Part shown: positions 26,134-34,575 of the stretch, in pieces
Layout: each line of letters begins with the position of its first letter
How positions within the stretch are numbered: position 1 is the first letter of the stretch
Origin: Weissella oryzae SG25
GTDB lineage: Bacteria > Bacillota > Bacilli > Lactobacillales > Lactobacillaceae
Direction: 5' to 3'
DNA length: 64,000 bases
Assembly: GCF_000691805.2 (NCBI RefSeq)
Contig: NZ_DF820489.1
Location: 62,001 to 126,000, forward strand
The notes under the pieces: generated by a model
Database searches by the model: none
What the model was told of the DNA's origin: nothing
What the model saw: the letters and a program-made list of their open reading frames with translations, nothing else
Position numbers and translations under genes: made by a program

Positions 26134-26406
26134 TCTTTATAACCCATCCTTAACTAATAACTTCTTGCTAATAAATATAAAAGTCCTTAGTCAATAAAAA
26201 CACGCAATATCTAGGCTACATTTGTTACGAACATTTACAAGGTAAAATATAATTCGCTAAATATAGGCTGACTTTATCAAACAATCTGTCATAAAAGCTT
26301 CGTAAAAGTTCAAAGCTGTTATGTTACTCTCCTATTAATAATATGTCGGATTAGCGATATAAAAGTTTCTGCAGTTTTATTACTCTTAATTCTATAAAGT
26401 CGTAAA
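26134..26406. other. intergenic region, no gene seen
   Basis: About 270 bp upstream of the nickel permease gene, AT-rich. No known riboswitch consensus and no ORF with a ribosome-binding site were found; it presumably holds the permease promoter. Confidence 0.4.
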
Positions 26407-26444
26407 CAAAAAGCCCTATCAGTTCAAATATGACTGATAGAGCT
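26407..26444 (-). terminator. terminator of the toxin mRNA
   Basis: The stem CTCTATCAGT/ACTGATAGGG (with a G-T pair) is followed by CTTTTTG on the minus strand, ~20 bp after the toxin stop codon. Confidence 0.8.
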
Positions 26445-26461
26445 CGTTCAATAAATTAGGA

Positions 26462-26548
26462 CTAGTCCTTATCTATCCAACACTTGGCAATGTAGCTTAT
26501 TAGGTTTACTGCTAAACCAGCTAACACTGCGATTATGAAGTTATGCAT
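26462..26548 (-). CDS. probable type I toxin, 28-residue membrane peptide
   Basis: Begins MHNFIIAVLAGLAVNLISY and ends CWIDKD: one hydrophobic helix then a Trp and a short charged tail, the plan of Fst/Ldr-like type I toxins that damage the membrane. The ribosome-binding site GGAGG lies within ACTGGAGGTTTCCAGT, which folds into a 5-bp hairpin and hides it, as in regulated toxin mRNAs. A terminator follows. Just upstream an RNA of the same orientation is complementary to the start region. The length is below automatic gene-calling limits. Family is assigned by pattern only. Confidence 0.65.
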   Translation of the reverse strand: MHNFIIAVLAGLAVNLISYIAKCWIDKD

Positions 26549-26619
26549 ATACTGGAAACCTCCAGTCTGTACCTATTTTTCGCCGTGGTACAAACTGAAT
26601 CACACCACAAATTAAACAC

Positions 26620-26692
26620 AAAAAAAGCTATCCTCGGCGGCGAAACCAAGAATAGCTTAGACATGCAGGTATTCCAGCATGCACAACTTCAT
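26620..26692 (-). ncRNA. candidate antitoxin RNA complementary to the toxin start region
   Basis: An extended -10 (TGTTATAAT; hexamer at 26699-26704) predicts a start near 26692; a G-T-containing stem (26625-26658) with a T7 run ends it near 26620, giving ~73 nt. Its 5' part (complement of 26668-26693) can pair with the toxin mRNA over roughly 25 nt around the start codon and SD: CATGAAGTTGTGCATGC in the RNA faces GCATAACTTCAT in the mRNA. It forms a CATGC/GCATG hairpin whose loop UGGAAUACCU is complementary to the AGGUUUCCA loop holding the toxin SD. Confidence 0.6.
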
Positions 26693-26967
26693 GCTCAAAT
26701 TATAACACTCAATTTATCATCTGTATATGTATATACAAATGTACTTACAGTTATACCCTTGCAAACCCTATAACCTTTTGTGTGCAACTATCTATAATTA
26801 TATGCTGGGGTCTATTCAACCAAAAACAGCCAATGTATTCACTTCATTAGTAAACTTCTAGCACTCACAAAAATATAGCAAAAAATACACACTAAAATAA
26901 ACAGTTACTTGATTTTCGGTGACTTTTCATAACTTTCTATGACCTTTTGAAAATCTTGAAAACATCA

Positions 26968-27012
26968 GAAAACCCCGCCAGACTAGTGAAAACGCTAATC
27001 TGACGGGGTTTG
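26968..27012 (-). terminator. terminator after tRNA-Asn
   Basis: Stem AAACCCCGTCAGATTAGC with partner CTAGTCTGGCGGGGTTT, directly downstream of the tRNA on the minus strand. Confidence 0.8.
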
Positions 27013-27025
27013 ATAAAACTACTGA

Positions 27026-27097
27026 CTGCCCAGGTAGGATTCGAACCTACGACATTCGCATTAACAGTGCGGCGCTCTACCACTGAACTACTGAGCA
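27026..27097 (-). tRNA. tRNA-Asn (anticodon GTT)
   Basis: 72-nt cloverleaf: acceptor TGCTCAG/CTGGGCA, anticodon loop CTGTTAA, T-arm GTAGGTTCGAATCCTAC. CCA is not encoded. Confidence 0.96.
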
Positions 27098-27360
27098 ATG
27101 AATTACCATGTACTTATATTATCATCATAATAAGAAAAATACAATCTTTTTCTTATCTTTTTCTTATCTTTTTTTAATATTATTTCAAGGATATTAAAAA
27201 CAACTATTTTAATGAAATGCTGTTTTATAGCAATCTATAGGCTATAATCATACTTATATTAATAAGATAATGCAGTTTTAAATATTTAGAATCAATTAAC
27301 TTTGAACAATCCTCGTAATAAAGCTTATCATTATTTAATTTAACACATCTAATTATAATT
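27098..27360. other. AT-rich intergenic region
   Basis: No gene seen. Around 27140-27175 the pyrimidine motif TCTTTTTCTTAT recurs in tandem; it lies upstream of the tRNA-Asn gene on the minus strand, where it would be a purine tract. Confidence 0.4.
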
Positions 27361-27396
27361 AAACCACCTAGTAAACATTGCTACTAGGTGGTTTAA
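27361..27396 (-). terminator. terminator of the padR operon
   Basis: Stem AAACCACCTAGTA with its complement, followed by TTTAATT on the minus strand. Confidence 0.8.
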
Positions 27397-27399
27397 TTT

Positions 27400-27726
27400 C
27401 TAACGATTTTTAAAATAATCATTTAAACGTTGGCGATACTTAGCCTGCCAATCATAGCGGTCCTCACCAATTAACTCATCAACAAAGGCTGCAACATCGT
27501 CCCCAACAATCATCTTTACTGGTTTTTGCTCAGCTGCACCAAGCTCTAATAAATCAATTACATCATCAAAAAGGTGCCAATCTATCGTTCCCATTGTAAA
27601 AGCGTATGACTGAATTGCCTTAAAAGCATGAAAATAATCAGCCGGCAACTTTTCGGCTCGCTTTACCATTGCTCGGTACTCTTTTTTCTCATTTAACTGC
27701 TTAGTAAATGTATTCATCAAATTCAT
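27400..27726 (-). CDS. DUF1048 protein, second copy
   Basis: 108-residue all-helical protein of the DUF1048 family, homologous to the preceding gene (EKLPADY; DDVIDLLELGAAEQK; DVAAFVDELI; KYRQRLNDYF). The family typically lies next to PadR regulators; its molecular role is unknown. It overlaps the upstream stop codon by ATGA, a sign of translational coupling, with GGAG in the end of the upstream gene as ribosome-binding site. Confidence 0.85.
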   Translation of the reverse strand: MNLMNTFTKQLNEKKEYRAMVKRAEKLPADYFHAFKAIQSYAFTMGTIDWHLFDDVIDLLELGAAEQKPVKMIVGDDVAAFVDELIGEDRYDWQAKYRQRLNDYFKNR

Positions 27727-28079
27727 TTTTTATCTCCTGATTTAATTTTACGATTCAAACGCTCCCGGTACTTATGCTCCCAAGATTTACCGCTGTCCCC
27801 ACTAGCAATTAAGTCATCTAAAAAGGCTGCAACGTCTTTGCCAGCAACATCGGTTACTAACCGCTTCTCTGCTGCTAACTCCTCTAATAAATCAATTAAA
27901 TTTTCAAAGATGAATTTTTGGCTAGCCCAATCACTAGGTCCAACTGTAAAAAGATATTTTTTCAATACCTTGAAGTCTTGTTGATAATCTGCCGGTAACT
28001 TTTCTACTCGGGCAGTCATAATCCGCCAAGTTTCCTTTTCTTCTAAGCCAATTACTCGATCAATAATTCCTCTTGCCAT
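27723..28079 (-). CDS. DUF1048 protein, first copy
   Basis: Helical 118-residue protein starting MARGIIDRVIGLEEKETW at ATG 28079, after AAGGGG; the longer reading from 28118 would overlap padR and lacks a better site. Motifs shared with the second copy are EKLPADY, LIDLLEELAAEK and DVAAFLDDLI. It begins 1 bp after the padR stop codon. The trio padR-DUF1048-DUF1048 is probably one autoregulated operon. Confidence 0.85.
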   Translation of the reverse strand: MARGIIDRVIGLEEKETWRIMTARVEKLPADYQQDFKVLKKYLFTVGPSDWASQKFIFENLIDLLEELAAEKRLVTDVAGKDVAAFLDDLIASGDSGKSWEHKYRERLNRKIKSGDKK

Positions 28080-28080
28080 C

Positions 28081-28404
28081 TTACTTTTCCCCTTTAAGCT
28101 TTGCCATTTGTTGTGCAATAAATTCCCAACGCTGCCAAAATATTGATAATTCCGCCTGCCCAGCTTGATTCAAGCTGTAAAACTTACGCATCGGACCAAC
28201 TGCCGACTTACGTTTAACAACGTCTACCAGTGCCTTCTTTTCAAGGCGAACTAAAATAGTGTAAACCGTCCCTTCAACAATATCATCAAAACCTGATGCT
28301 TGTAATGTCTGTGTTATTTCATAACCATAAGTTTCATGGCGGTTGATAATCTCTAAAATCATACCTTCTAAGATGCCCTTTAGCATTTCCGTAGTTCCTT
28401 GCAT
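28081..28404 (-). CDS. PadR-family transcriptional regulator
   Basis: Winged-helix regulator of 107 residues: ILEGMILEIINRHETYGYEI followed by VYTILVRLEKKALV is the PadR core, with a C-terminal dimerisation helix. PadR proteins typically repress an adjacent transporter or stress operon; here the partners are two DUF1048 proteins. The ATG follows GGAGG at 9 nt. An internal ATG seven codons later is a less likely start. Confidence 0.93.
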   Translation of the reverse strand: MQGTTEMLKGILEGMILEIINRHETYGYEITQTLQASGFDDIVEGTVYTILVRLEKKALVDVVKRKSAVGPMRKFYSLNQAGQAELSIFWQRWEFIAQQMAKLKGEK

Positions 28405-28565
28405 TACTAACGACCTCCATCATTAGCTACTTTGTGTTAATTAGTAGCCGTTGACTATATAGTAAGACAGAGTACCCGAGAAGTCAAGTCATTGAAAGCA
28501 ACTTTTCCATTAAAAGGTAAAATTCATTGGCAGACATTGTTGTGGCAGATACTAATCACGTCTAT

Positions 28566-28601
28566 AAAAAAACACCTTTCAGCTCACTAGCCAAAAGGTG
28601 C
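28566..28601 (-). terminator. intrinsic terminator of metK
   Basis: AGCACCTTTTGGCT pairs imperfectly with AGCTGAAAGGTGTT, followed by a T-run. Confidence 0.8.
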
Positions 28602-28615
28602 TTAAATGTTTTAAT

Positions 28616-29815
28616 CTATCCTAATTTACCAAAATAAGCTTTCAACTCATCAACCTTGTCCAAACGCTCCCATGGCAAGTCTAATTCAGGGCGACCAAAG
28701 TGACCGTAGGCAGCAGTTGCTTCATAGCGAGGCTTACGTAAATCTAAGTCTTCGATAATTCCAGCTGGTCGTAATTCAAACAAATCACGAATTGCTTCAG
28801 TTAGTTGGTCATCAGACACCCGACCAGTACCAAATGTGTTTACGTTAACTGAAACTGGGTGGGCCACACCAATTGCATAAGCAACTTGGATTTCAGCCTT
28901 GTCAGCCAAACCAGCTGCCACAATGTTCTTAGCGATGTGACGAGTAGCGTAGGCAGCCGAACGGTCAACCTTAGTTGCGTCCTTACCTGAAAAGGCACCA
29001 CCACCATGACGGGCATAACCACCATAAGTATCAACGATAATCTTACGACCAGTCATTCCAGCATCACCCTTTGGACCACCGATAACGAAGCGACCAGTTG
29101 GGTTAATGTAATACTTTGTATCAGCATCTACCATTTCAGCTGGCAAGATTTCATCCAAAATATGGGCACGTACATCTTTACGTAATTGTTCAAGCGTTAC
29201 ATTGTCGCGGTGTTGGGTTGATAAAACAACTGCATCAATCCGCTTTGGCTCGTCATGCTCGTCCAATTCAACCGTTACCTGCGCCTTCGCATCAGGCAAT
29301 AGGTAAGCCAATTCACCTGTCCGACGTAACTCAGCTTGCTTTTTAACCAATTTGTGTGACAAAACAACTGATAATGGCAAGTATTCGTCAGTTTCGTTGG
29401 TGGCAAAACCGAACATCAAACCTTGATCCCCAGCCCCAATCTCATCTAGTGGATCAACGCCACCTTCTTCACGTTGTTCAATCGCTGAATTAACTCCCTG
29501 CGCAATATCAGGTGACTGTTCATCAATCGTCAAACCAACGTGCACATCAGAAGCTAGGAAACCAGCATCTGGATCATCGTAACCAATTCTTGCCAAGGTC
29601 TTACGGATAATTTCATCCATATTAACATAAGCGCTGGTTGAAATTTCACCAAAAACATTTACGTAACCAGTTGTCACTGAGGTCTCAATTGCTGTATGGG
29701 CCATTGGGTCCTTAGCCAAAATTGCGTCTAAAATTGCATCGGAAATCTGATCAGAAACCTTATCTGGGTGCCCCTCGGAAACTGATTCTGATGTAAACAA
29801 ACGTTTCTCTACCAT
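28616..29815 (-). CDS. metK: S-adenosylmethionine synthase
   Basis: Makes SAM from methionine and ATP. Signatures: [18 protein letters not shown] near the N-terminus, the hexapeptide GAGDQG, and [19 protein letters not shown]. 399 residues, the usual length. It is preceded by an S-box SAM riboswitch with a terminator, so SAM represses its own synthesis by premature termination. Monocistronic. Confidence 0.98.
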   Translation of the reverse strand: MVEKRLFTSESVSEGHPDKVSDQISDAILDAILAKDPMAHTAIETSVTTGYVNVFGEISTSAYVNMDEIIRKTLARIGYDDPDAGFLASDVHVGLTIDEQSPDIAQGVNSAIEQREEGGVDPLDEIGAGDQGLMFGFATNETDEYLPLSVVLSHKLVKKQAELRRTGELAYLLPDAKAQVTVELDEHDEPKRIDAVVLSTQHRDNVTLEQLRKDVRAHILDEILPAEMVDADTKYYINPTGRFVIGGPKGDAGMTGRKIIVDTYGGYARHGGGAFSGKDATKVDRSAAYATRHIAKNIVAAGLADKAEIQVAYAIGVAHPVSVNVNTFGTGRVSDDQLTEAIRDLFELRPAGIIEDLDLRKPRYEATAAYGHFGRPELDLPWERLDKVDELKAYFGKLG

Positions 29816-29851
29816 AGTATATCTAAACTCCTCATTTCTATTGAATTAAGC

Positions 29852-30003
29852 AAATAAAAAACCAATATATCTCCATCCCTGGTGACATATTGGTTTTGCC
29901 TAATATGCCTATCTGCTAGAAAGTACCACATCGCCTTAATAACTTAAGGTAAGTTGGTGTCAGATCATCGGGTCTAGTCCCTCGCTGAACTCTGGATAGG
30001 AAA
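29852..30003 (-). promoter_or_regulatory. SAM-I (S-box) riboswitch controlling metK
   Basis: On the minus strand: CCTATCCAGAG (complement of 29990-30000) pairs with the 3' end AGCAGATAGG (29908-29917) to form P1; between them is the S-box core GAGGGACTAGACCCGATGA with the CTGA side of a kink-turn, and GATGTGGTACTTTC. The expression platform is the terminator AACCAATATGTC...GATATATTGGTT with T6 (29852-29885). This matches the S-box class closely; SMK box features are absent. Confidence 0.85.
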
Positions 30004-30119
30004 TCTATATTAATTTTTTAATTGCGTAATTTAAAGTACCTAAACAATTCTATCATATTCTAAATTACTGACAAGCTTTTTATTTTGACAAAAGCAACCT
30101 ACTTGGTACGTCTAAGATT

Positions 30120-31880
30120 TTAGTTTCCCACTGTTAATTGCTCTGCCACATATTGTGCGTACAATGGATGGCTAGCAACGAGGTCACTATGCTTTCCTGA
30201 ACCGGTCACTTGGCCATTTTCAATAAAGTAGATATTGTCTGCATCCACGATTGTTGATAGACGGTGTGCAATTACTAAGGTTGTCCGGCCTTGCATCAAA
30301 GTATCTAAGGCCTTTTGGACCATTGCTTCACTCTCTGAATCCAAGCTAGCCGTTGCTTCATCAAGCATCAAAATCTTTGGATCACGTAAGAAGGCCCGCG
30401 CAATTGCGATTCGCTGACGTTGACCACCAGAAATTTTTACTCCACGCTCACCAACTTGCGTATTTAGCTTAGCTGGCATCTGCTCGACGAAGTTACGGGC
30501 AAAGGCCAATTCCAAAACGTGCCAAAGTTGGTCGTCACTAAATTCACCATCTAATCCATAGGTTAGATTATCACGAATCGTTCCGGCCATAATGGCTGAA
30601 TCTTGTGAAACGAAACCAATTTGCGAACGCCAGTCATGTAATGAGACTGCCTCGATTGGTAAGTCACCAATCGTTATCTGGCCAGCGGTTGGCTCATAGA
30701 AACGTTCTAGTAGACTAAAGATGGTTGACTTACCACCACCTGAAGGACCAGCAAAGGCAACGATGGTGTTAGGCTCGGCCTTAAAACTGACATCATGCAA
30801 AATTTGGTCACCAGTATCATAACTAAAATCAACATGTTCAGCGGTAAGGCTTTGACCTTCAACGTCAAACTTTCGACCGTCGTTCAAGTGCTCTTGGTCC
30901 TCAACTAATAATTCATTAAGGCGCTCGGTTGAACCAGCAGCCTTAGACAAATCAGTAAAGAACATACCCAAAACTGGTACTGAACCAATCAAATTCATCA
31001 AGTACATCAAGAAACTCATCAAAGTTCCGATTGCCATCGCACCAACTGCGACACGATGAATTCCATAAGCCAACAAGCCAAAGATGGTTGTCATCATCAA
31101 TAACATCATAATTGGCTGCATTGAACCATCAAAAATGGCCTCTTTTAGACCAATCCGGTAAAGCTTTTGAATATTTGTGCTTGCCGTCATACTAGCTTGC
31201 TTCTCACCATTAGATGACTTGACCAAACGGATTTCAGATAGAACTTCGTTCGCATTTCCTGAAAAATCAGCCAAAGCGTCTTGGCGCATCCGACCAATTC
31301 GACTTCCAAAAATTGCCAAAGGCGTAATTAGTACGGCGGCCACTGGGACAACTACGACCATTGCGACAGTCATATGCCAGTCCATCCGCCACATCATTAC
31401 AATTGAACCTAGCAAAAGCAGTAAGCTCGAAAGGGTCTGTGGCACCGTCTTAGCTAAGAAGTCCTTTACCTGAGAAGTGTCATTAACTAGCCGACTATTA
31501 ATCTCACCAATTTTAATTTGGTCAAAATATTTAACATAGAGATGAACTAATTTATCCCAGATATTTTGCCGTAAGTTTTTAACAACACTTTCACCAAAGA
31601 AGCCTAAAATTGCAGCACCAACTGCACCAAGCAACATGGCAATAATGTAAACTCCAACTACTTTACCTAAAATACCGTAGTTAATGCCCTTACTAAATCC
31701 ATCAATCAAAGGGCGAATCATCTTAGGCACAATTAATTGTAAGATTGTACCAATAATTCCCGCCGTAAGTCCGATAACAAATAAACTATACTTTGGCTTA
31801 GTTAATCCAATTAATTTAAAAAATCCGCTAAATGATAGCTTCCCTGTTGGTCGCTTCATATTTTGCCGTTGCTCCATCAT
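30120..31880 (-). CDS. multidrug-type ABC exporter (fused permease-ATPase)
   Basis: 586-residue half-transporter: six membrane helices (residues ~25-310) then an ATPase domain with Walker A GPSGGGKS, signature ISGGQRQRIA, Walker B ILMLDEATAS and the H-loop AHRLST. Similar to LmrA/BmrA-type homodimers. The start chosen is ATG 31880, preceded by GAGGAATAGC. It lies 21 bp downstream of a MarR-type gene and is probably repressed with it; drug or antimicrobial export is inferred. Confidence 0.93.
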   Translation of the reverse strand: MMEQRQNMKRPTGKLSFSGFFKLIGLTKPKYSLFVIGLTAGIIGTILQLIVPKMIRPLIDGFSKGINYGILGKVVGVYIIAMLLGAVGAAILGFFGESVVKNLRQNIWDKLVHLYVKYFDQIKIGEINSRLVNDTSQVKDFLAKTVPQTLSSLLLLLGSIVMMWRMDWHMTVAMVVVVPVAAVLITPLAIFGSRIGRMRQDALADFSGNANEVLSEIRLVKSSNGEKQASMTASTNIQKLYRIGLKEAIFDGSMQPIMMLLMMTTIFGLLAYGIHRVAVGAMAIGTLMSFLMYLMNLIGSVPVLGMFFTDLSKAAGSTERLNELLVEDQEHLNDGRKFDVEGQSLTAEHVDFSYDTGDQILHDVSFKAEPNTIVAFAGPSGGGKSTIFSLLERFYEPTAGQITIGDLPIEAVSLHDWRSQIGFVSQDSAIMAGTIRDNLTYGLDGEFSDDQLWHVLELAFARNFVEQMPAKLNTQVGERGVKISGGQRQRIAIARAFLRDPKILMLDEATASLDSESEAMVQKALDTLMQGRTTLVIAHRLSTIVDADNIYFIENGQVTGSGKHSDLVASHPLYAQYVAEQLTVGN

Positions 31881-31901
31881 GCTATTCCTCAATCCTAAAA
31901 T

Positions 31902-32552
31902 CTAATCTTCCGTTTTTGTATCGTCACGCTTGCCTGAACGCTTACCAAAGCCCCAACCAAAATCCTTACGATTTTGCCAAGCTTCACGGCGCATCTCGCG
32001 GCCCATTTCTTGCATCTCATGCCGCATAATTTGGTGTTCATGATGCTTTTGTGGATTAAACTTCCACATCCCATCAAGGTCACCATCAAATATGTTAAAG
32101 ACATCTTCATCATCACTATTAGCGACTAATTTTTGCATCAAGACTAGCAATTCAGCTTGTTCTGCCTGATCTAAGGTTGCAAACAGTTCTTCTGATTTCT
32201 CATCATGTTGTTCACTGCGTTGGCTCTTAAGTTCTTTACCAGCTTCTGTTAAGAAGACTCGACTTACTCGCTTATCAGCTTCATCAGTCTTGCGTTCAAC
32301 TAAACCACGTGATTCCAAATTTTTAACTTGATTGGTTACACTAGAAGGCTTAATATCCAACAATTCAGAAATTTCTGTGTTGGTTAACCCATCCTGCTTC
32401 CATAGCTGGACTAATAAACCTTGTGCTCCGTTACGTCCTTGGCGTTGTTGCAAACGTGCGCTAACTAATTCATTACGCAAAGCTGCTAAAACCTTTGGAT
32501 TCCGTAGAAATTTTGAGAATAGTTGAACTAAGTTATTTGTTTGTTCTGACAT
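31902..32552 (-). CDS. MarR-family transcriptional regulator
   Basis: 216-residue winged-helix repressor: LLVQLWKQDGLTNTEISELLDIKPSSVTNQVKNLESRGLVERK is the DNA-binding core (here described in parts: TNTEISELLDI, SSVTNQVKNLE, RGLVERK) and DKRVSRVFLTEAGKEL is the wing. The C-terminal ~60 residues are His- and Arg-rich and longer than in most MarR proteins. It precedes the ABC exporter in one transcription unit; its promoter contains an inverted repeat, consistent with autorepression. Confidence 0.93.
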   Translation of the reverse strand: MSEQTNNLVQLFSKFLRNPKVLAALRNELVSARLQQRQGRNGAQGLLVQLWKQDGLTNTEISELLDIKPSSVTNQVKNLESRGLVERKTDEADKRVSRVFLTEAGKELKSQRSEQHDEKSEELFATLDQAEQAELLVLMQKLVANSDDEDVFNIFDGDLDGMWKFNPQKHHEHQIMRHEMQEMGREMRREAWQNRKDFGWGFGKRSGKRDDTKTED

Positions 32553-32608
32553 TTTAAATTACCTCTTTTAAAGTATTTAGTTTTCTTTATTATTAACTAA
32601 CGAAATAT

Positions 32609-32652
32609 ATTCTAAACCTTTATTTAGCTTTGTCAACAACAAACTAAATAAA
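32609..32652 (-). promoter_or_regulatory. marR-exporter promoter with inverted repeat
   Basis: On the minus strand TTGACA (32631-32636) and TAGAAT (32609-32614) are 16 bp apart, a strong sigma-A promoter. The repeat TTTATTTAG (32619-32627) / CTAAATAAA (32644-32652) straddles the -35 box, a likely MarR operator. Confidence 0.6.
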
Positions 32653-32678
32653 AAATCAGAGTTATCCCCTGATTTTTT
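32650..32678 (-). terminator. terminator of the SDR gene
   Basis: Short stem AATCAG/CTGATT followed by six T residues on the minus strand. Confidence 0.65.
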
Positions 32679-32704
32679 ATCCTAGCTTTTAAATTCAATC
32701 AAAC

Positions 32705-33523
32705 CTACATTATACGTTGGATTAACCAATCAAAAATTCGATCACCCAAAAACTTCTGAATCAACACTGCTGGCCAGGCACCATAACCAATTAAATAACG
32801 TGTTCTTGGTCGCTTAGCGCTAACTGCTTTGAGGATGATCCTAGCAATTACCGTCGGTGCCGTCAAAGCTTTATTTTGATACAAGCTCCGCAAATTAGTT
32901 GCTTTTTGTTGCGCCGCTTGGGCGTAAGGGCCTTTTGCAGACGCTTTTTCAAAATTATCAGCTGCTATAATTCCCCACTGCGTTTTAATTGCACCAGGTT
33001 CAATCAATACGACCTTAATCCCGAAGGGCGCCAGTTCTAAACGTAGGGCATTTGAAAAACCTTCTAAAGCAAACTTACTGGCATGATACCAAGCACCAAA
33101 AGGAGTCCAAACCCGGCCAGCCATTGATGAAAGATTGATAATTTTACCAGTGTGTTGTGCTCGCATAGTCGGCAAAACCAACTTAGTTAAATCTGCTAAG
33201 CCGAAAAGATTAACATCGAGCTGGCGGCGCGCTTCTTCGATTGGCACATCTTCAACTGCACCATAGGAACCATAACCAGCATTATTAATTAAAACATCAA
33301 TCCGACCCTCATCTGCTAAAACCTTAGTTACAACCGTAACCATTGCAGCATGGTCAGTTACATCCATAGCTAAAACCTTAACTCCAGCAAGGGCTAAATC
33401 ATCCATTAGATTTACCCGCCGTGCTAAACCATACACGGTATAGCCAGCTGAATTTAAAGCCAATGCAGTTGCTTTACCAATACCTGACGAAGCACCCGTT
33501 ACTAATGCTACTTGTTTGTTCAT
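32705..33523 (-). CDS. short-chain dehydrogenase/reductase (SDR)
   Basis: Classical SDR of 272 residues: cofactor loop TGASSGIG at residues 9-16, NNAG at ~85, and the catalytic pair in YHASKFALEGF (YxxxK), with a preceding Ser in INLSSMAG. NAD(P)-dependent oxidoreductase of unknown substrate; the basic residue in YGLARR after the second strand suggests NADPH. The ATG follows GAAGG. It is the last normal chromosomal gene before the repeat-bounded island. Confidence 0.92.
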   Translation of the reverse strand: MNKQVALVTGASSGIGKATALALNSAGYTVYGLARRVNLMDDLALAGVKVLAMDVTDHAAMVTVVTKVLADEGRIDVLINNAGYGSYGAVEDVPIEEARRQLDVNLFGLADLTKLVLPTMRAQHTGKIINLSSMAGRVWTPFGAWYHASKFALEGFSNALRLELAPFGIKVVLIEPGAIKTQWGIIAADNFEKASAKGPYAQAAQQKATNLRSLYQNKALTAPTVIARIILKAVSAKRPRTRYLIGYGAWPAVLIQKFLGDRIFDWLIQRIM

Positions 33524-33579
33524 GTTTAAGCCTTCATTCTAATTGTTTTTTACTATTATACGAGTTGGTGGGTTGTATT

Positions 33580-33620
33580 TATACCCAAACAAAAAGTCCC
33601 TAACCTAAGTTAGGGACTAA
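33580..33620 (-). repeat. terminator repeat, copy 1 (41 bp)
   Basis: Identical to copy 2 at 37439-37479 over 41 bp and to copy 3 at 38864-38899 over 36 bp. It contains the hairpin GTCCCTAACC...GGTTAGGGAC-like stem (AGTCCCTAAC/GTTAGGGACT) with a T-run on the minus strand, so it works as an intrinsic terminator for the gene at 33670. Together the three copies divide the island into cassettes. Confidence 0.85.
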
Positions 33621-33669
33621 GATAGTGAGTGCTCAACATTCTAACTAAACCGTTTGAATTTCATAAACA

Positions 33670-34293
33670 TTAAGCTAACGGATATTGTTCTTTACTTAAA
33701 TCAATCTTAAATTCTTCTATATAACGATAATCAATATTATATTCATCAAACTTATCATGCATGCCTTTAGGTGATAATCCTTTTGATGTATTTGCTGCCG
33801 CAACTGGATTAATGTCACATAAGACTTGATAAACAGCCAATTTTTTTAATAAATGCTTATATTTAGTTCTATCTCCATTTTTGAGCACATAATGCCACTC
33901 TGAAATCATAGTCATGTAGAGAATGCAAAATGTTTTTAATGCATGCCAGGGGTTACTCTTATATTTCCTAGCAATTATAATAATATCATCAAAATCCTCC
34001 TGTACTGGTACCGGATTACCACTGGTGCTCCTTGCTCGTTCAAGAACTTTGTCAAAAATCTCATCAAAATCTCTTTTGACAATTTTTTTGGAATCAGTAT
34101 TTTGAGAAAATGATGCCAAATCTGACAAATAATCTTTATCCAGTGGTGCTCCATCTTGAAAATAATTTTTCATACCATTTGATTTATATGTAACTCGCCA
34201 TGAATCAAATTTTCCTTTTTCATAAAAAATTTCAGAATCATCTGGTAATTTTAACGTCCTATCCTTAGGAATCCATTTAATTTTGCGATTCAT
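33670..34293 (-). CDS. hypothetical protein in the R-M island, 207 residues
   Basis: Soluble protein with a beta-rich N-terminus (residues 1-50: EIFYEKGKFDSWRVTYKSNG) and a helical remainder containing a predicted buried helix WHALKTFCILYMTMISEW. I recognise no domain. It lies ~280 bp downstream of the DpnII-like endonuclease, same strand, inside the same repeat-bounded cassette and with similarly AT-rich codons, so it probably travelled with it. An accessory defence role is possible but unproven. Confidence 0.65.
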   Translation of the reverse strand: MNRKIKWIPKDRTLKLPDDSEIFYEKGKFDSWRVTYKSNGMKNYFQDGAPLDKDYLSDLASFSQNTDSKKIVKRDFDEIFDKVLERARSTSGNPVPVQEDFDDIIIIARKYKSNPWHALKTFCILYMTMISEWHYVLKNGDRTKYKHLLKKLAVYQVLCDINPVAAANTSKGLSPKGMHDKFDEYNIDYRYIEEFKIDLSKEQYPLA

Positions 34294-34575
34294 TCTTAAA
34301 ACCTTTCTAAATTCTTACCTCTGTATTTTAATTAACGACCTATACAATTCAAAATAATCATATGGGGTTAACTATAATTGATAGCTAAGCACCTTTAAAA
34401 AAGGTTGCTAGCTTTCGAAATAAACAATCAAATAAAGCAGTACCTCAATAATGTATTCCCTCGATGATTACTAATAATCGATGTTATTAATTTTTTCATT
34501 TAAAAAAATTATCACTATAAATTCAAGCTACAAAGTATATCCTTCATACCTTTCAATAAAATCTCATCGTTTTAA

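Noticed and set aside
26543-26773. 76-codon plus-strand frame opposite the toxin and sRNA
   Set aside because: It runs through the antisense of the toxin, a terminator and a promoter; no ribosome-binding site, atypical composition.
34383-34413. Hairpin in the gap downstream of the DpnII-like endonuclease
   Set aside because: The stem AAGGTTGC/GCACCTT is plausible as a weak terminator, but no T-run follows on the minus strand, so it is not listed as a feature.
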